Assembly (NCBI RefSeq): GCF_020169335.1
Contig: NZ_JAIEZN010000001.1
Location: 1,567,426 to 1,631,425 of the forward strand
DNA length: 64,000 nucleotides
Source of the DNA: Devosia aquimaris
Lineage (GTDB): Bacteria > Pseudomonadota > Alphaproteobacteria > Rhizobiales > Devosiaceae
Reading direction: 5' to 3'
The position numbers and the translations under genes were made by a program. Numbering within the stretch: position 1 is the stretch's first letter; the number at the start of each line of letters is the position of its first letter. The notes under the pieces are model-generated. The model made no database searches, was not told where the DNA came from, and saw nothing but the letters and a program-made list of their open reading frames with translations. This document shows, piece after piece, positions 46,779-55,452 of the stretch.

Positions 46779-46930
46779 GGAGAAGCTCCCGCACTGTCAT
46801 CAACCCGTGCGGAATCTCATGGCTGCAAAGCGGACGGAAGGTGGGCGCAGAACACCGACTACAGCGCAGCTCCCGAATAATCAACAAATCCGTGCAATGT
46901 GCGAAGTGAGACGATGGCACGCCGACTCGG

Positions 46931-47750
46931 ATTGAACAACAGTCAGCCCCCCATTCGCGCCCCGCGGTGCGAAATCCTACTTAAAGTGCTTATTTAGGCC
47001 CTACAGCAACCGGATATGGATTGGGCTCGGCCTGTCGGCAACTAGCGTAAGCAAGATCTTTCTACTCTACGCCATATGCAGCAAGATCGCTTGCGGGCCA
47101 GTTTTTTTTGCCGCTGCGAGGGCACCCGTGAATGTCCCAGATGGGAGGCGGACTGGTCAGTCCCGGCAGAGTGCATTGGGGGCATAATAAAGCTCAAGGT
47201 CCCCTCAGAACTTGCAACCGCTTCCCTGACTGGTCAGCGTGGCGCGGCATCGTAGGCTGAGGAGCAATGTGGATTATCTAACATGCTTCGAGGGCCAGGC
47301 TGCGGCGCCCCCAACCCTGACTTCTCTCGTCTGCACAGGCGCTAAGCTCGCCGCTGAGCTAAACTGGCGCGTGCAGTTAGGCGCATCGCCGCCTACAGTA
47401 GCCCCCGCCCCTACTTCGGCCACCCGCGCCAGCAACGGCTCGATCCCGATAGAGGGAATCTTGCGCCTCCGGACAGGTTTTGCAGATCAGCGGGTTAGCT
47501 GGATTTGCGCAACCAACGTAACACTTATTGCAGCGCGACACGTAGCACAAGGAGCCACCGCCGATTAAGTCAGCGCAGCTCGACATTAACCATTACCAAC
47601 AAGAGAGCGTGACATTCTGGGCAAGGCTGTCACGCTGAATGCCGAGTCCACATGGACCCATGGCCACCAGAAGGCGGCCGCCAAAGTGATTGGACCCACT
47701 TTGACGGCCTGACCAAGTGACCATCAACCTGCGTGAACAGGAGAAGCCAC
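46931..47750. other. Gene-poor stretch beyond the IS remnant
   Basis: I see no convincing gene in 820 bp. The only repeats noted are two copies of GACTGGTCAG (47151 and 47228) and a short coding-like tail ending near 47,710 (ESTWTHGHQKAAAKVIGP). It is probably degenerate sequence. Confidence 0.4.
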
Positions 47751-47885
47751 ATGGCTGACCGTATGTACGGCTGCGACAAGATTCGCAGCAACCCTTCTCT
47801 TCCCCATCATTGCGACCATGGATCGACTGGATGGTCTGGCGCTTGTGCGATGCACCGCGCCTGGCCGGTATCGGCCCGCGCTTAG
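47751..47885 (+). CDS. Possible 44-residue peptide
   Basis: The ATG has AGGAG 6-7 nt upstream. The peptide starts MADRMYGCDK and has three cysteines and a cluster of histidines (HHCDHG), which could bind metal. There is no family match and no conservation evidence, so it may be spurious. It precedes the AAA+ gene. Confidence 0.25.
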   Translation: MADRMYGCDKIRSNPSLPHHCDHGSTGWSGACAMHRAWPVSARA

Positions 47886-48026
47886 CCGCTCCATTCTCCG
47901 CACATCATCGCTGACTGATCTCCGGCCCACCGCCTGAGGCAGCGATGCTGCGGATCCAGTTTCCTTACGAGCCCTACTCTCCGCGTCTTGGACGCCACGG
48001 TTTGGCTCGTACTGATGATGGTCAAC

Positions 48027-49256
48027 ATGACGAAAATTGCAAAAAACCAAAAAATGCTGCCTGCGGGCAGCAAAGAGCGCGATGACGCTTCTGGTGCCGA
48101 CGCCGCTCCGAAGCCCGTCTCCATGTTCAAGCCGCGTCCTCACGGCGACGAGGACTTCGACCCGCTCGACCTTGCCAACACGCTCACTGATTACGAGCAG
48201 GAAGACCTGCATCCCTCTGCTCTCGCCGACCAGGGCGACGACAAGTCCATAAACCCATGGCGGTGGTTTCACCCCGATGGCCTCACTCTTGAAGATGTCG
48301 AACGCCAGGATCGTGCGATCAGCACCGTCCAGATGGGCAAGCCCCGGACGGTGTTCCTGCCGACCGGACCGGTCACCTATCTGCGGCTCACCGACCCGCT
48401 GACCAAAGGCACCATCAGCGCCGGAGGTGGGGATGGGGCTGACCACCAGCAGAAGGTTCGGCTCAAGCTGGATGCAGATACACCGGTCAAGCTGATTGGA
48501 CCGGCAACCGAGCACGCCATTGATGAGGTCATCAGTGCGCTCTTTGCCCGGGCACCGGCGTTCGGCGCCTTCCTTCAGGCCCTCCGTGACAGCTCTCATT
48601 TGGCCTTGATGCGCGGTGCCAACTATTTGCACTTCCGGCCATTGCTGGTCGTTTCGCCGCCGGGGCAGGGCAAGTCCACTATTGTTCGACTTGTCGCTGA
48701 AGCCACTGGGCTACCACTCATCGTCCTCGATGGTTCAACGATGATGACCACTGTGGATCTTGTGGGTGGGGACTCGGTCTTCAGGTCATCCCGGCCCAGC
48801 GCGATCGTCCAGGGATTGATCCAGCATGGGGTCGGTAATCCCATCGCGGTTTTCGATGAGATCGACAAGCTCTCCGACGTGAGCCGCGGTGCGCGGGAGA
48901 AGCCGGCGGAAGCCTTGCTTCCGTTCCTGGAGCCTGCGACTGCAGGACGGGTGCGTGAGCACTTCCTGCAGATCGACCTCGACCTGCGGTTCTTGAACTG
49001 GATCATGCTCGCGAACGATCTCGACAAGGTGCCCACGACCGTCAGGGACCGCTGCAAGGTCGTCCAGATCCCGGCTTTGACGCCCAAGGACCTGGCCGCG
49101 GTGGCCCAGGCCGAGGTTCGTCGCCGTCACCTCGAGCCTGAACTGATCGCTGAACTCACCCGCGCGTGCGCCAAGGGCCAGATCAAAAGCCTTCGCAAGC
49201 TCAACAGGGCACTCGACGCAGCAGAGGCAACTCTCCGCCGTCCGCGTCTCCACTGA
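48027..49256 (+). CDS. AAA+ ATPase (MoxR/Lon-like)
   Basis: 409 residues from ATG 48027; an ATG 12 nt upstream and a GTG/ATG further up are alternatives, none with a strong ribosome site. The N-terminal 150 residues are polar and unassigned. The AAA+ core (about 200-400) has Walker A VVSPPGQGKSTIV, Walker B IAVFDEIDKL, sensor 1 around LNWIMLANDLD and an arginine-finger-like TVRDRCK. It resembles the ATPase part of Lon and MoxR chaperones but has no protease domain. It is followed 44 nt later by a nuclease-like gene, so the two likely work together. Confidence 0.78.
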   Translation: MTKIAKNQKMLPAGSKERDDASGADAAPKPVSMFKPRPHGDEDFDPLDLANTLTDYEQEDLHPSALADQGDDKSINPWRWFHPDGLTLEDVERQDRAISTVQMGKPRTVFLPTGPVTYLRLTDPLTKGTISAGGGDGADHQQKVRLKLDADTPVKLIGPATEHAIDEVISALFARAPAFGAFLQALRDSSHLALMRGANYLHFRPLLVVSPPGQGKSTIVRLVAEATGLPLIVLDGSTMMTTVDLVGGDSVFRSSRPSAIVQGLIQHGVGNPIAVFDEIDKLSDVSRGAREKPAEALLPFLEPATAGRVREHFLQIDLDLRFLNWIMLANDLDKVPTTVRDRCKVVQIPALTPKDLAAVAQAEVRRRHLEPELIAELTRACAKGQIKSLRKLNRALDAAEATLRRPRLH

Positions 49257-49300
49257 ACCCCATTTCTTCAAAGAATCAAGAAATCGAAAGGCTTTGCCCT

Positions 49301-50764
49301 ATGACTAGCTTCCAGAACACGCCAAACCTTCCCTCGGTCGCCCAAAAAGGCAGTGCCGTTCCACCCCGCAGCAGCTCGGTGCCCGCTATCGTCGGGAACC
49401 GCAAGACCCGTCGCGCCATCAAGAAGGTCCTCGATGCGCGTGGTGTTGAGCCGTTGATCATGCCCGTCGATGCTTTGCTGGACGGGATGACCGCAGTCGA
49501 CCTCACGGCCGTAAGGCGCGCCATTGCCCATGAGCGCGGCGAGGGCAACGTCCTGTTCCGTTGTGCCCAGTGCAACAGCCCGGTCTATCTCGCCGTCAGC
49601 CACACGGCCTCAACTGGAGACGGTCGCGGTGCTTACTTCAAGCACTATGGTGGCACGCCGGCGGAGTGCGACTGGCGCACGCCTGACGTCATGCGCGATA
49701 CCGGTGCTGGGCAGTTTGGTGGCAACCAGGAAGGTGAGCCGCATTGGCGGCTCAAGCACTGCCTTGCCGACAGCATCCGCTGCGACCCAGACTTTTCTGA
49801 GCCGGTCGTCGACAAGCACTTCATCAATATTGGTGACGGGCACCGCAAGCCGGATGTTTTCACCACGTACAAGGGCAAGCCCATTGCCCTAGAGCTGCAG
49901 CTTGCCCGCATGCCGCTCATCACGATCACAGATCGCACCGCTGCATACCGGGCCGCCGGGATCGCCCTGGTCTGGGTGACCAGCGCACACGAGCTTAGCT
50001 TGCTCAACAACCAGAACTTCCGCGACCTGTACCTGGCCGCTGGCGGCCGCATCCTTGCTGTCGATGCGGCAAGCTATGAGCGCTCGGAGGAAACAAGCGT
50101 CCTGCATCTGCGCGAGCTATCGCTTGAGCCCTGCATCCAGCACCCGTTTGCGGTGTACAATCGCTGGCGCAGCCGCATGGTCGCACCGGATGTCATCTTC
50201 ATGCCGGAGGGGCAGCGTCATGCCGAGGGCCAGCGTGCTTATGCTGCGGCGCTGGCCGAGAAGCTCCAGGCCAAGGCGCCTGCACTGACGGAGAAGATCG
50301 CCAGCGCCGTTCCGTCAGGGGCAGACCTCAACCTCGTTGCAGCGGAATGGAGTGCGCTGGCCAAACTGGTCGGAGCGCGCGATCTGCGGCAGTCCATCCA
50401 GGACGAGCTGCCGCGCGTATTGCGCTGGCTGCAAGCGGTCGAGCGGCTCAACAATGCCTCCGTCGAGGACAAGGAAGTGGCTGGCAAGATGGTGGCAGCG
50501 TGTGCTGCGGCTATTGTTGCTTCCCGTACCGGTAAGCACTGGATCCCGCTCATCGAGCATGTTGCCGACGCCGTGCCAGCTGTGGCTGCGGTGCTCACTC
50601 CCGAGCTTCGCATTAAGATGGTAAGGCTTAAGACCTCGGCCGGAAAGCTGCACCCGTTCCACGCCTACCATCGTCACATGATCTCGGCCCTGCACCCCTG
50701 GCTGTCGTTCTGGCTCCTGGCCAAGGCGCCCAATGGCATGGCACCGCATCAGCGCCAGCCCTAG
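49301..50764 (+). CDS. CoiA-like/DUF6035-type nuclease-domain protein
   Basis: 487 residues from ATG 49301. A zinc-ribbon-like region (FRCAQCNSPVYLAV and a later cysteine in AECDWRT, about 90-130) precedes a PD-(D/E)xK-type core: HRKPDVFTTY, then IALELQLARMPL and YRAAGIALVWV (about 185-235). The D...ExQ arrangement is that of CoiA-like competence/restriction nucleases. The remaining 240 residues are helical and of no known family. It is in an apparent two-gene operon with the AAA+ ATPase, a pairing seen in putative defence systems. Confidence 0.65.
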   Translation: MTSFQNTPNLPSVAQKGSAVPPRSSSVPAIVGNRKTRRAIKKVLDARGVEPLIMPVDALLDGMTAVDLTAVRRAIAHERGEGNVLFRCAQCNSPVYLAVSHTASTGDGRGAYFKHYGGTPAECDWRTPDVMRDTGAGQFGGNQEGEPHWRLKHCLADSIRCDPDFSEPVVDKHFINIGDGHRKPDVFTTYKGKPIALELQLARMPLITITDRTAAYRAAGIALVWVTSAHELSLLNNQNFRDLYLAAGGRILAVDAASYERSEETSVLHLRELSLEPCIQHPFAVYNRWRSRMVAPDVIFMPEGQRHAEGQRAYAAALAEKLQAKAPALTEKIASAVPSGADLNLVAAEWSALAKLVGARDLRQSIQDELPRVLRWLQAVERLNNASVEDKEVAGKMVAACAAAIVASRTGKHWIPLIEHVADAVPAVAAVLTPELRIKMVRLKTSAGKLHPFHAYHRHMISALHPWLSFWLLAKAPNGMAPHQRQP

Positions 50765-50796
50765 GCTCCTCCCCTAATCCATACACAGCAAGTGTT

Positions 50797-51255
50797 CTGC
50801 TTCTGGCTCATCCGAGAGCCAGAAGCAGATCGTGTCGTTTACTCCGCTCACCCGAAGTGGGCTCGGGGTAAACGCCCCGAGACGGCCGGCAGGCCGGCCT
50901 TCTCAATGACGGAAGGGATCGGAGATCCCTTCAAAGATGCCGTTCCGGCAGCCAATAACCAAAAGAAAGAAGATCCGAGCCAGAGGTTGACGCCGGAGAG
51001 GTCCGCCTACACTCCCCTACCCAGCTTCCATCGAAGCTGGGGCAAGCGCCGCAGGCGCAAGCGGACAAATCCGGAGTCAAGTCGGCCTCCGGGCCCCATC
51101 CTCAAAATGTGCGCGACAGCGCAAGCGGGGCTACATCATCTTTCTGGTCCAGCATTAGCGGACCAGATCGAGCCAAGCGACATTATGAGGAAGGGAGAGG
51201 CAGACGACCTTGGCGAAGCGCACAAACAAGAAATCCAAGGTCTCGATTGGGGCCG
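50797..51255 (+). repeat. Multi-hairpin dispersed element, copy B
   Basis: Partner of the 31.7-kb element. At least seven hairpins in a row: CTGCTTCTGGCTC/GAGCCAGAAGCAG (50797-50828, 13 bp), CTCGGGG/CCCCGAG (50862-50881), GCCGGC/GCCGGC (50885-50898), GAAGGGATC/GATCCCTTC (50912-50932), CCCAGCTTC/GAAGCTGGG (51020-51041), GCGCC/GGCGC (51046-51058), CCGGAG/CTCCGG (51071-51092), CTGGTCC/GGACCAG (51144-51166). It ends in the same SD-like AAGGGAGAGGCAGACGA before a start (TTG 51210). No known RNA family comes to mind. Confidence 0.75.
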
Positions 51256-51650
51256 GAAGCGGTCCGTCAGTCTTTTTTGTCGGATTATCGATAGCAGACA
51301 TTAGCTTATCAGCTCGGGCGCCGACGCGTGGCCCGAGCGTGACTATCATCGAGCCACCTGCTTTCGTGGGACATTTGGGCATCCAATTTCGCGCTATTGT
51401 GGTAACTTTGCATCACAAAATCGCGACGAGGCCGAACCAGAGAACTTGCCCCTTCTCATGCGCCTTAGCGTCGCAAGTCTCGATTAGCCAATTGGCGACC
51501 AGACCGCATCGGGCATCAGTGCGGGTACGTGCGCTAGTCGATCACGCTTGCTACTGCATGACCTCAACCGAAGTGATCTGGAGTTCGGTCGCCTTCGCTC
51601 CTCCCTCGACGAGTGGAACCAGAGACAGCACGAGCTTGTCCTGCGAGTGA
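51210..51650 (+). CDS. Possible ORF at the end of hairpin element copy B
   Basis: An open frame of 146 codons begins with TTG just after GGGAGAGG. The first 30 codons (LAKRTNKKSKVSIGAGSG then FFVGLSIAD) are homologous in DNA to the start of the frame after copy A (GDMQTKKYRSLGG). Beyond that the composition (arginine, serine, cysteine) looks non-coding and it overlaps the convergent tyrosinase-cluster gene by 100 nt. I list it because both elements end in the same SD-plus-start arrangement. Confidence 0.25.
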   Translation: MAKRTNKKSKVSIGAGSGPSVFFVGLSIADISLSARAPTRGPSVTIIEPPAFVGHLGIQFRAIVVTLHHKIATRPNQRTCPFSCALASQVSISQLATRPHRASVRVRALVDHACYCMTSTEVIWSSVAFAPPSTSGTRDSTSLSCE

Positions 51651-51997
51651 GCTGCACTAGCGGCCGCCGGCACCTGGATTACAAACTGCCGCTCCTCACC
51701 CACTATCGGGGGCGGGAAGAAGCTCATGATCGCCAATGCCTGCTCTGGGGCTGCTTCACAAGTGGCTTCTGGACAGGCTTGCATTACAAAGTTGCTTGAG
51801 CCCACGGCAAGAGGTTTGATGGTAACCAGCAGCGAGTAGGCAGCCTCGGGTACATTTTGTGGCAGGTTCACAGCGACCGAGGTGTCCGCACTGACCACGC
51901 TCTCTTCAGGAAGGGAAAGCGTCTGGATTTGCTCCATAGACACCCCCCTCTGAGCAGAGCAGCCGACCGCGACGGCAACGAATAAAATTCGGAACAT
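51551..51997 (-). CDS. Exported tyrosinase-cluster protein
   Basis: 148 residues. ATG 51997 has AGGAG 9 nt upstream. A short signal with lipobox-like AVGC (cysteine 13) suggests export, perhaps as a lipoprotein. The mature part is beta-rich, ending EGGAKATELQITSVEVMQ. That tail resembles the tyrosinase C-terminal ending SFTFNSVELLST, so both may share a beta-sandwich. It lies 51 nt after the tyrosinase gene on the same strand. It could be a caddie or accessory protein for the copper enzyme. Confidence 0.6.
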   Translation of the reverse strand: MFRILFVAVAVGCSAQRGVSMEQIQTLSLPEESVVSADTSVAVNLPQNVPEAAYSLLVTIKPLAVGSSNFVMQACPEATCEAAPEQALAIMSFFPPPIVGEERQFVIQVPAAASAAHSQDKLVLSLVPLVEGGAKATELQITSVEVMQ

Positions 51998-52048
51998 AGG
52001 TCATACTCCTTCTTACCTAATGTAGGAAGAAGGTGGCTGAATTACAGT

Positions 52049-53473
52049 TCAGGTGCTCAGCAATTCAACACTGTTGAACGTGAAGCTTGCCTCGGGCGAA
52101 CCGGTTTCACTAATCGCCGGCATCAACTGCACTTCGATAGCGGAGGGGTCCAACCGACCGTTCGCTGCCTGGTCCCTCAGTGGCTCAGTGATGTCGACCA
52201 CAAAGTCACTACCTTCACCGCCGTGGTGCCCCAAATGCGCGCTCCCGCCAACCGCAAAGAACGCGAAAGCACCGGCATAGTTGCGATCCGTGTAGTCGAT
52301 TACGGGGCTGAGATACGGACAGTTAACGAAAACCTTCGCGATCATCCCGTTTGCAGCGCTGGTCGGCCGCACATCACGGAACCGAGCTAGGATGCGGCGT
52401 TGTCCGACACCCACTCGCTGAGTGCTAAAAATTTCGGCGGGTCTAAAGAATCGTTGCTCGAACAACTCGTCCAGGATGCCAGCACTCCGGACCTCTACCG
52501 ACGTCTCGACGTTTGGTAGCACCGCTTCCGCCGGCGCCTCGCCCACTCCAATCGGACGAATTTCCTGCCTCAACAGGTTGTTGAGCGCCTCGTCCGTGGG
52601 TTCGTTTAGGAACGGCGACAGGATGTCCGGCAATTGGATACTGTCGTAGCTGTAATCGAGGTTCGCGAGCGGGACATACTGATCAGCTGAGAAGTCGGCT
52701 GAGTTCCCTGCGCCATCGACGAACTGCCCGACGTAGTTCTCGCCTATGGCTGGTTGAACATTGCCCGCGGCCTGCCACTCGGCCCAGATGCGATCCACAT
52801 TGCAGTGGTGCAGCCAAAAGCACGGGTCCAACGGCGAAAGTAAGGACCCCATGTGCCCGCCAGTCGCACCAACCACGCCGTGGACGGTATTGTGCTGATT
52901 GCCCTCAAGTTGCCGCCAAAACAGAGTGAAATCCGTCTGCGTTTTTAGTAGATCGATTTGCCTCTGGAAGAAGATGCTGCCAACCGCCGGATGGTCATGA
53001 AGACCGAAGGTTGGCGTGAGGGCGCTTGTTGCCGACGTGCCGACCTGGGAACCATCATCACCCCAGAACCCCACGTCCAAATTAGTGCCGCCAAAGAATG
53101 CGCCTGGCAGCCGGCCGGAGTTATTGGCCCAGTTCCAGTACGGCAGAGCGAAGTCAGGATTGCCGATCAGATCTGCGCAAATCGCCTCAAAGTTCAGGAG
53201 GTAGACGCGGTGCCACGGCGCAAAGCCCTGTGACCTATGCGGGCAGTGGTCGAGATGGATCATGGCCTGGGAGAACCATGATCTTGGATCCGACTGCGGC
53301 AAGTCGTGCATGGCCTTCACTGCTTCGGCATACTGAGTGAAGAATGGATCAGAAGTCGACAGGCTCGTCACATCACGCCTAATGCGCGTTACCTGTGCCC
53401 TCGCAGGCGACGTCTGAATAAACGGCGCTGCCAGGACTGCGGCTCCTGACAACAACACTGACCTTCTGTCCAT
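52049..53473 (-). CDS. Tyrosinase-family type 3 copper protein, Tat-exported
   Basis: 474 residues from ATG 53473, with GGAG about 9 nt upstream. The N-terminus MDRRSVLLSGAAVLAAPF with a following AxA is a Tat signal of modified twin-arginine type. The CuA site is in IHLDHCPHRSQGFAPWHRVYLL (H73, H79, H88), with the cysteine two before a histidine as in the Cys-His crosslink of tyrosinases. The CuB site has HNTVH and GSLLSPLDPCFWLHHCNVDRIW. C-terminal residues from about 330 form a beta domain. It would oxidise phenols or diphenols in the periplasm. It lies divergent from a secreted protein gene. Confidence 0.88.
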   Translation of the reverse strand: MDRRSVLLSGAAVLAAPFIQTSPARAQVTRIRRDVTSLSTSDPFFTQYAEAVKAMHDLPQSDPRSWFSQAMIHLDHCPHRSQGFAPWHRVYLLNFEAICADLIGNPDFALPYWNWANNSGRLPGAFFGGTNLDVGFWGDDGSQVGTSATSALTPTFGLHDHPAVGSIFFQRQIDLLKTQTDFTLFWRQLEGNQHNTVHGVVGATGGHMGSLLSPLDPCFWLHHCNVDRIWAEWQAAGNVQPAIGENYVGQFVDGAGNSADFSADQYVPLANLDYSYDSIQLPDILSPFLNEPTDEALNNLLRQEIRPIGVGEAPAEAVLPNVETSVEVRSAGILDELFEQRFFRPAEIFSTQRVGVGQRRILARFRDVRPTSAANGMIAKVFVNCPYLSPVIDYTDRNYAGAFAFFAVGGSAHLGHHGGEGSDFVVDITEPLRDQAANGRLDPSAIEVQLMPAISETGSPEASFTFNSVELLST

Positions 53474-53601
53474 TATCACCGCACTCCTTATTTTTCGTGG
53501 ACTTCAGAATGTGACTACGAATAATATTCGTCAACTACAATATCATCTTCAAGCTTTGAGGGTGAGAACTGAACCTCGAATTTGACAAGGGAGAGCCAAA
53601 C

Positions 53602-54096
53602 GTGACCGGTCGATTTATTGCATTGATTTTACTAGCAATTGCTGCGCCAAGTGCCGCTTTGGCGCAGCCAGCCAGTGTTTCAGTAACACTGCCCGACACT
53701 TCAGGTGCGTTTGAAGGATCATGGACTTATCGAAGTTTCATCAATGACCCAAATGCTTCTGTCGAACCGAACAACCTGCTTTTTGGCATTGCTCAGGTCG
53801 TCATCGACGAAGATGACACCGGGAGGATAACGGGCACACTTGGCGGATCAGGTTGGTCGCTCACCATCTCCGGGCAGGCCGAGTACGGCCAGGACGCGGT
53901 CACTGCGAAGTTCCAGGGCACCGGGATGATTGGCGGCGAGATGTGGGCGTATGACTATTTCGCCTATCTGTCGCCGACTTGGGACAATTCTATCGATCAG
54001 GTCCCGGCGCTGATCGGCGCGGTGGTGCGAACGGCGCCTCACGGAGGCGCACCCGCAGGCTTCGCGGCGCAGTTCATCGCAGTTAAATCACCGTAG
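53602..54096 (+). CDS. Secreted hypothetical protein divergent from tyrosinase
   Basis: 164 residues from GTG 53602 with GGGAGAG upstream. The Sec signal ends near ALAQ|P. The mature 140 residues are beta-strand rich (FEGSWTYRSF, IAQVVIDEDDTGRITGTL, LTISGQAEYG), like a small lipocalin-like or beta-sandwich fold. It has no family I recognise. Sharing the divergent promoter region with the tyrosinase suggests co-regulation. Confidence 0.65.
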   Translation: MTGRFIALILLAIAAPSAALAQPASVSVTLPDTSGAFEGSWTYRSFINDPNASVEPNNLLFGIAQVVIDEDDTGRITGTLGGSGWSLTISGQAEYGQDAVTAKFQGTGMIGGEMWAYDYFAYLSPTWDNSIDQVPALIGAVVRTAPHGGAPAGFAAQFIAVKSP

Positions 54097-54551
54097 TTAC
54101 ATGAACTTTGGGAGCGAAACGGCTCTGGCTCATGAAGTGCCTCGAAGCGACCGGCACGGGAAGGGGTGCGAATTTTCGGCACGTGGAAGCCAAGGCCCAA
54201 TATCTCATACTCCTCGACCTTAAATCCGAGACCTTGAGCGGGGAAGTGGTGTTCAACGGGCCGGAGCACATCGCCCTGATGCATATGTCGGATGCTTGAA
54301 AAGGGCAGCGGTCGGTGGCCAAATCAATGATCAGGTTGCTTGATGCGCTGGTCACAGATGCCGATGGCCTACCGCGTGTCGATTGATTAGAAGCAGGCTG
54401 ACCAACACCGCCCCCATTGTCGTTATCGTATCGACTTGATCGGGCCGTCCGGTTTTATGAAGCTGCAAATGCCCTCATGACGATCCGAATGGGGCGCATG
54501 GCCGAAATTTACTGATGTCGAACGCGGGGCCCGCAGCACGTAATTGCTGCT
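54097..54551. other. Degenerate region with coding-like fragments
   Basis: No intact gene. Plus-strand snippets such as ILLDLKSETLSGEVVFNG (about 54,205-54,260) and RAVRFYEAANALMTIRMG (54,440-54,510) look like pieces of protein, each ended by stops. It is likely a relic of one or more genes. Confidence 0.4.
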
Positions 54552-54752
54552 GTGCGATCGCTAGTAAATGATTTCGTGCAAGAAGCACTCGCACAGATGA
54601 CGGCGTCGCCGCTGCCGATTGCACAGCGGCCCACCGCTGTCGATTTTATTGCTTGGTTCGAGCTTAGATGCAGCGGCTCTGAAGGCCGCAGTTATGCATG
54701 CCTAGCCGCGCTACAATACGGAATGGTGGTAGTTTCTAGTGGTTTAGAATGA
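54552..54752 (+). CDS. Possible small ORF
   Basis: 66 codons from GTG 54552, beginning MRSLVNDFVQEALAQM and with AVDFIAWFELR. No family or strong ribosome site. Its TGA overlaps an ATG at 54749 in another frame, which then runs antisense-like for about 90 codons. I list it as weak. Confidence 0.3.
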   Translation: MRSLVNDFVQEALAQMTASPLPIAQRPTAVDFIAWFELRCSGSEGRSYACLAALQYGMVVVSSGLE

Positions 54753-54828
54753 CTATTGACGTGTACTTCGTGCCCGCTCATGTTGACGATGATCGAGACA
54801 ATCCTGCCAAACTGGCGCCAACAACCGT

Positions 54829-55434
54829 ATGCCACCAAGGGATATTGCGGACTATGGACATCCGTTTTCGCAGCGACGAATTTCGCGCCCCCTTCAGCGT
54901 ACCGGGCTGGGTAACCTGGGTGCATCGTGGGACGATGTCCTCTGGGCTGCGGCAACCATTGGCAGACCGAGCACCTATCATGTCCTGCAGCATGGTCAGG
55001 CGTCCCTTCACGAAGCCATGTTCCGGTTGTCGCTAGTACGCATGGCCCTTTACGAAGACGGAGACGGCAATATTGCGAAGACTTCTGCTTTCGCCGCCCT
55101 CGATCCTACCGAAAATGGAATGGTGAGTTACTTCCTCGGCATGACGTTCACCAAGCTGTTTGCCTCACGTTACCTTCATACGCCCTGGTTGCTGCACCTT
55201 GACGTTTTCAAGGACACTCTTAATCCATCCATCCTTGGACGCTCTCGGCCCGATCTCATAGGCCAGTCCGCAGCGGGTGAGTGGTTTGCCTTCGAGAGTA
55301 AGGGCGGTTCGGCTCGGCCTTCGGCAACCGACCGGGCCAACGCGAAGGCACAGGCGCAAAGGCTTGTCGCCATAGGCGCCGTGGCCACCCCGCTCCACGT
55401 CGGCTCTTTCGCCTTTTTCAGGAATAGTATTTGA
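54829..55434 (+). CDS. Putative PD-(D/E)xK nuclease-like protein
   Basis: 201 residues from ATG 54829; the true start may lie further upstream, since the N-terminal 25 residues look less protein-like. From LQRTGLGNLGASWDD on the sequence is plausible. The core SRPDLIG, then EWFAFESKGGSARPS (about residues 133-160), has the D...E-x-K spacing of PD-(D/E)xK nucleases. It stands next to a small partner gene (18-nt gap). This is motif-based inference. Confidence 0.5.
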   Translation: MPPRDIADYGHPFSQRRISRPLQRTGLGNLGASWDDVLWAAATIGRPSTYHVLQHGQASLHEAMFRLSLVRMALYEDGDGNIAKTSAFAALDPTENGMVSYFLGMTFTKLFASRYLHTPWLLHLDVFKDTLNPSILGRSRPDLIGQSAAGEWFAFESKGGSARPSATDRANAKAQAQRLVAIGAVATPLHVGSFAFFRNSI

Positions 55435-55452
55435 GTATTACTGGCGTGATCC

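Larger units (their letters stand above)
44430..46930 (-). mobile_element. Decayed IS66-family insertion sequence
   Basis: Minus-strand remnants of tnpA, tnpB and tnpC in the standard IS66 order over about 2.5 kb. Degenerate terminal similarity (GTAAGTGTCGTGCC at 44430 versus reverse complement near 46,916-46,929, about 8 of 14) marks possible ends. All three genes are disrupted, so the element cannot move on its own. Its limits are approximate. Confidence 0.7.
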
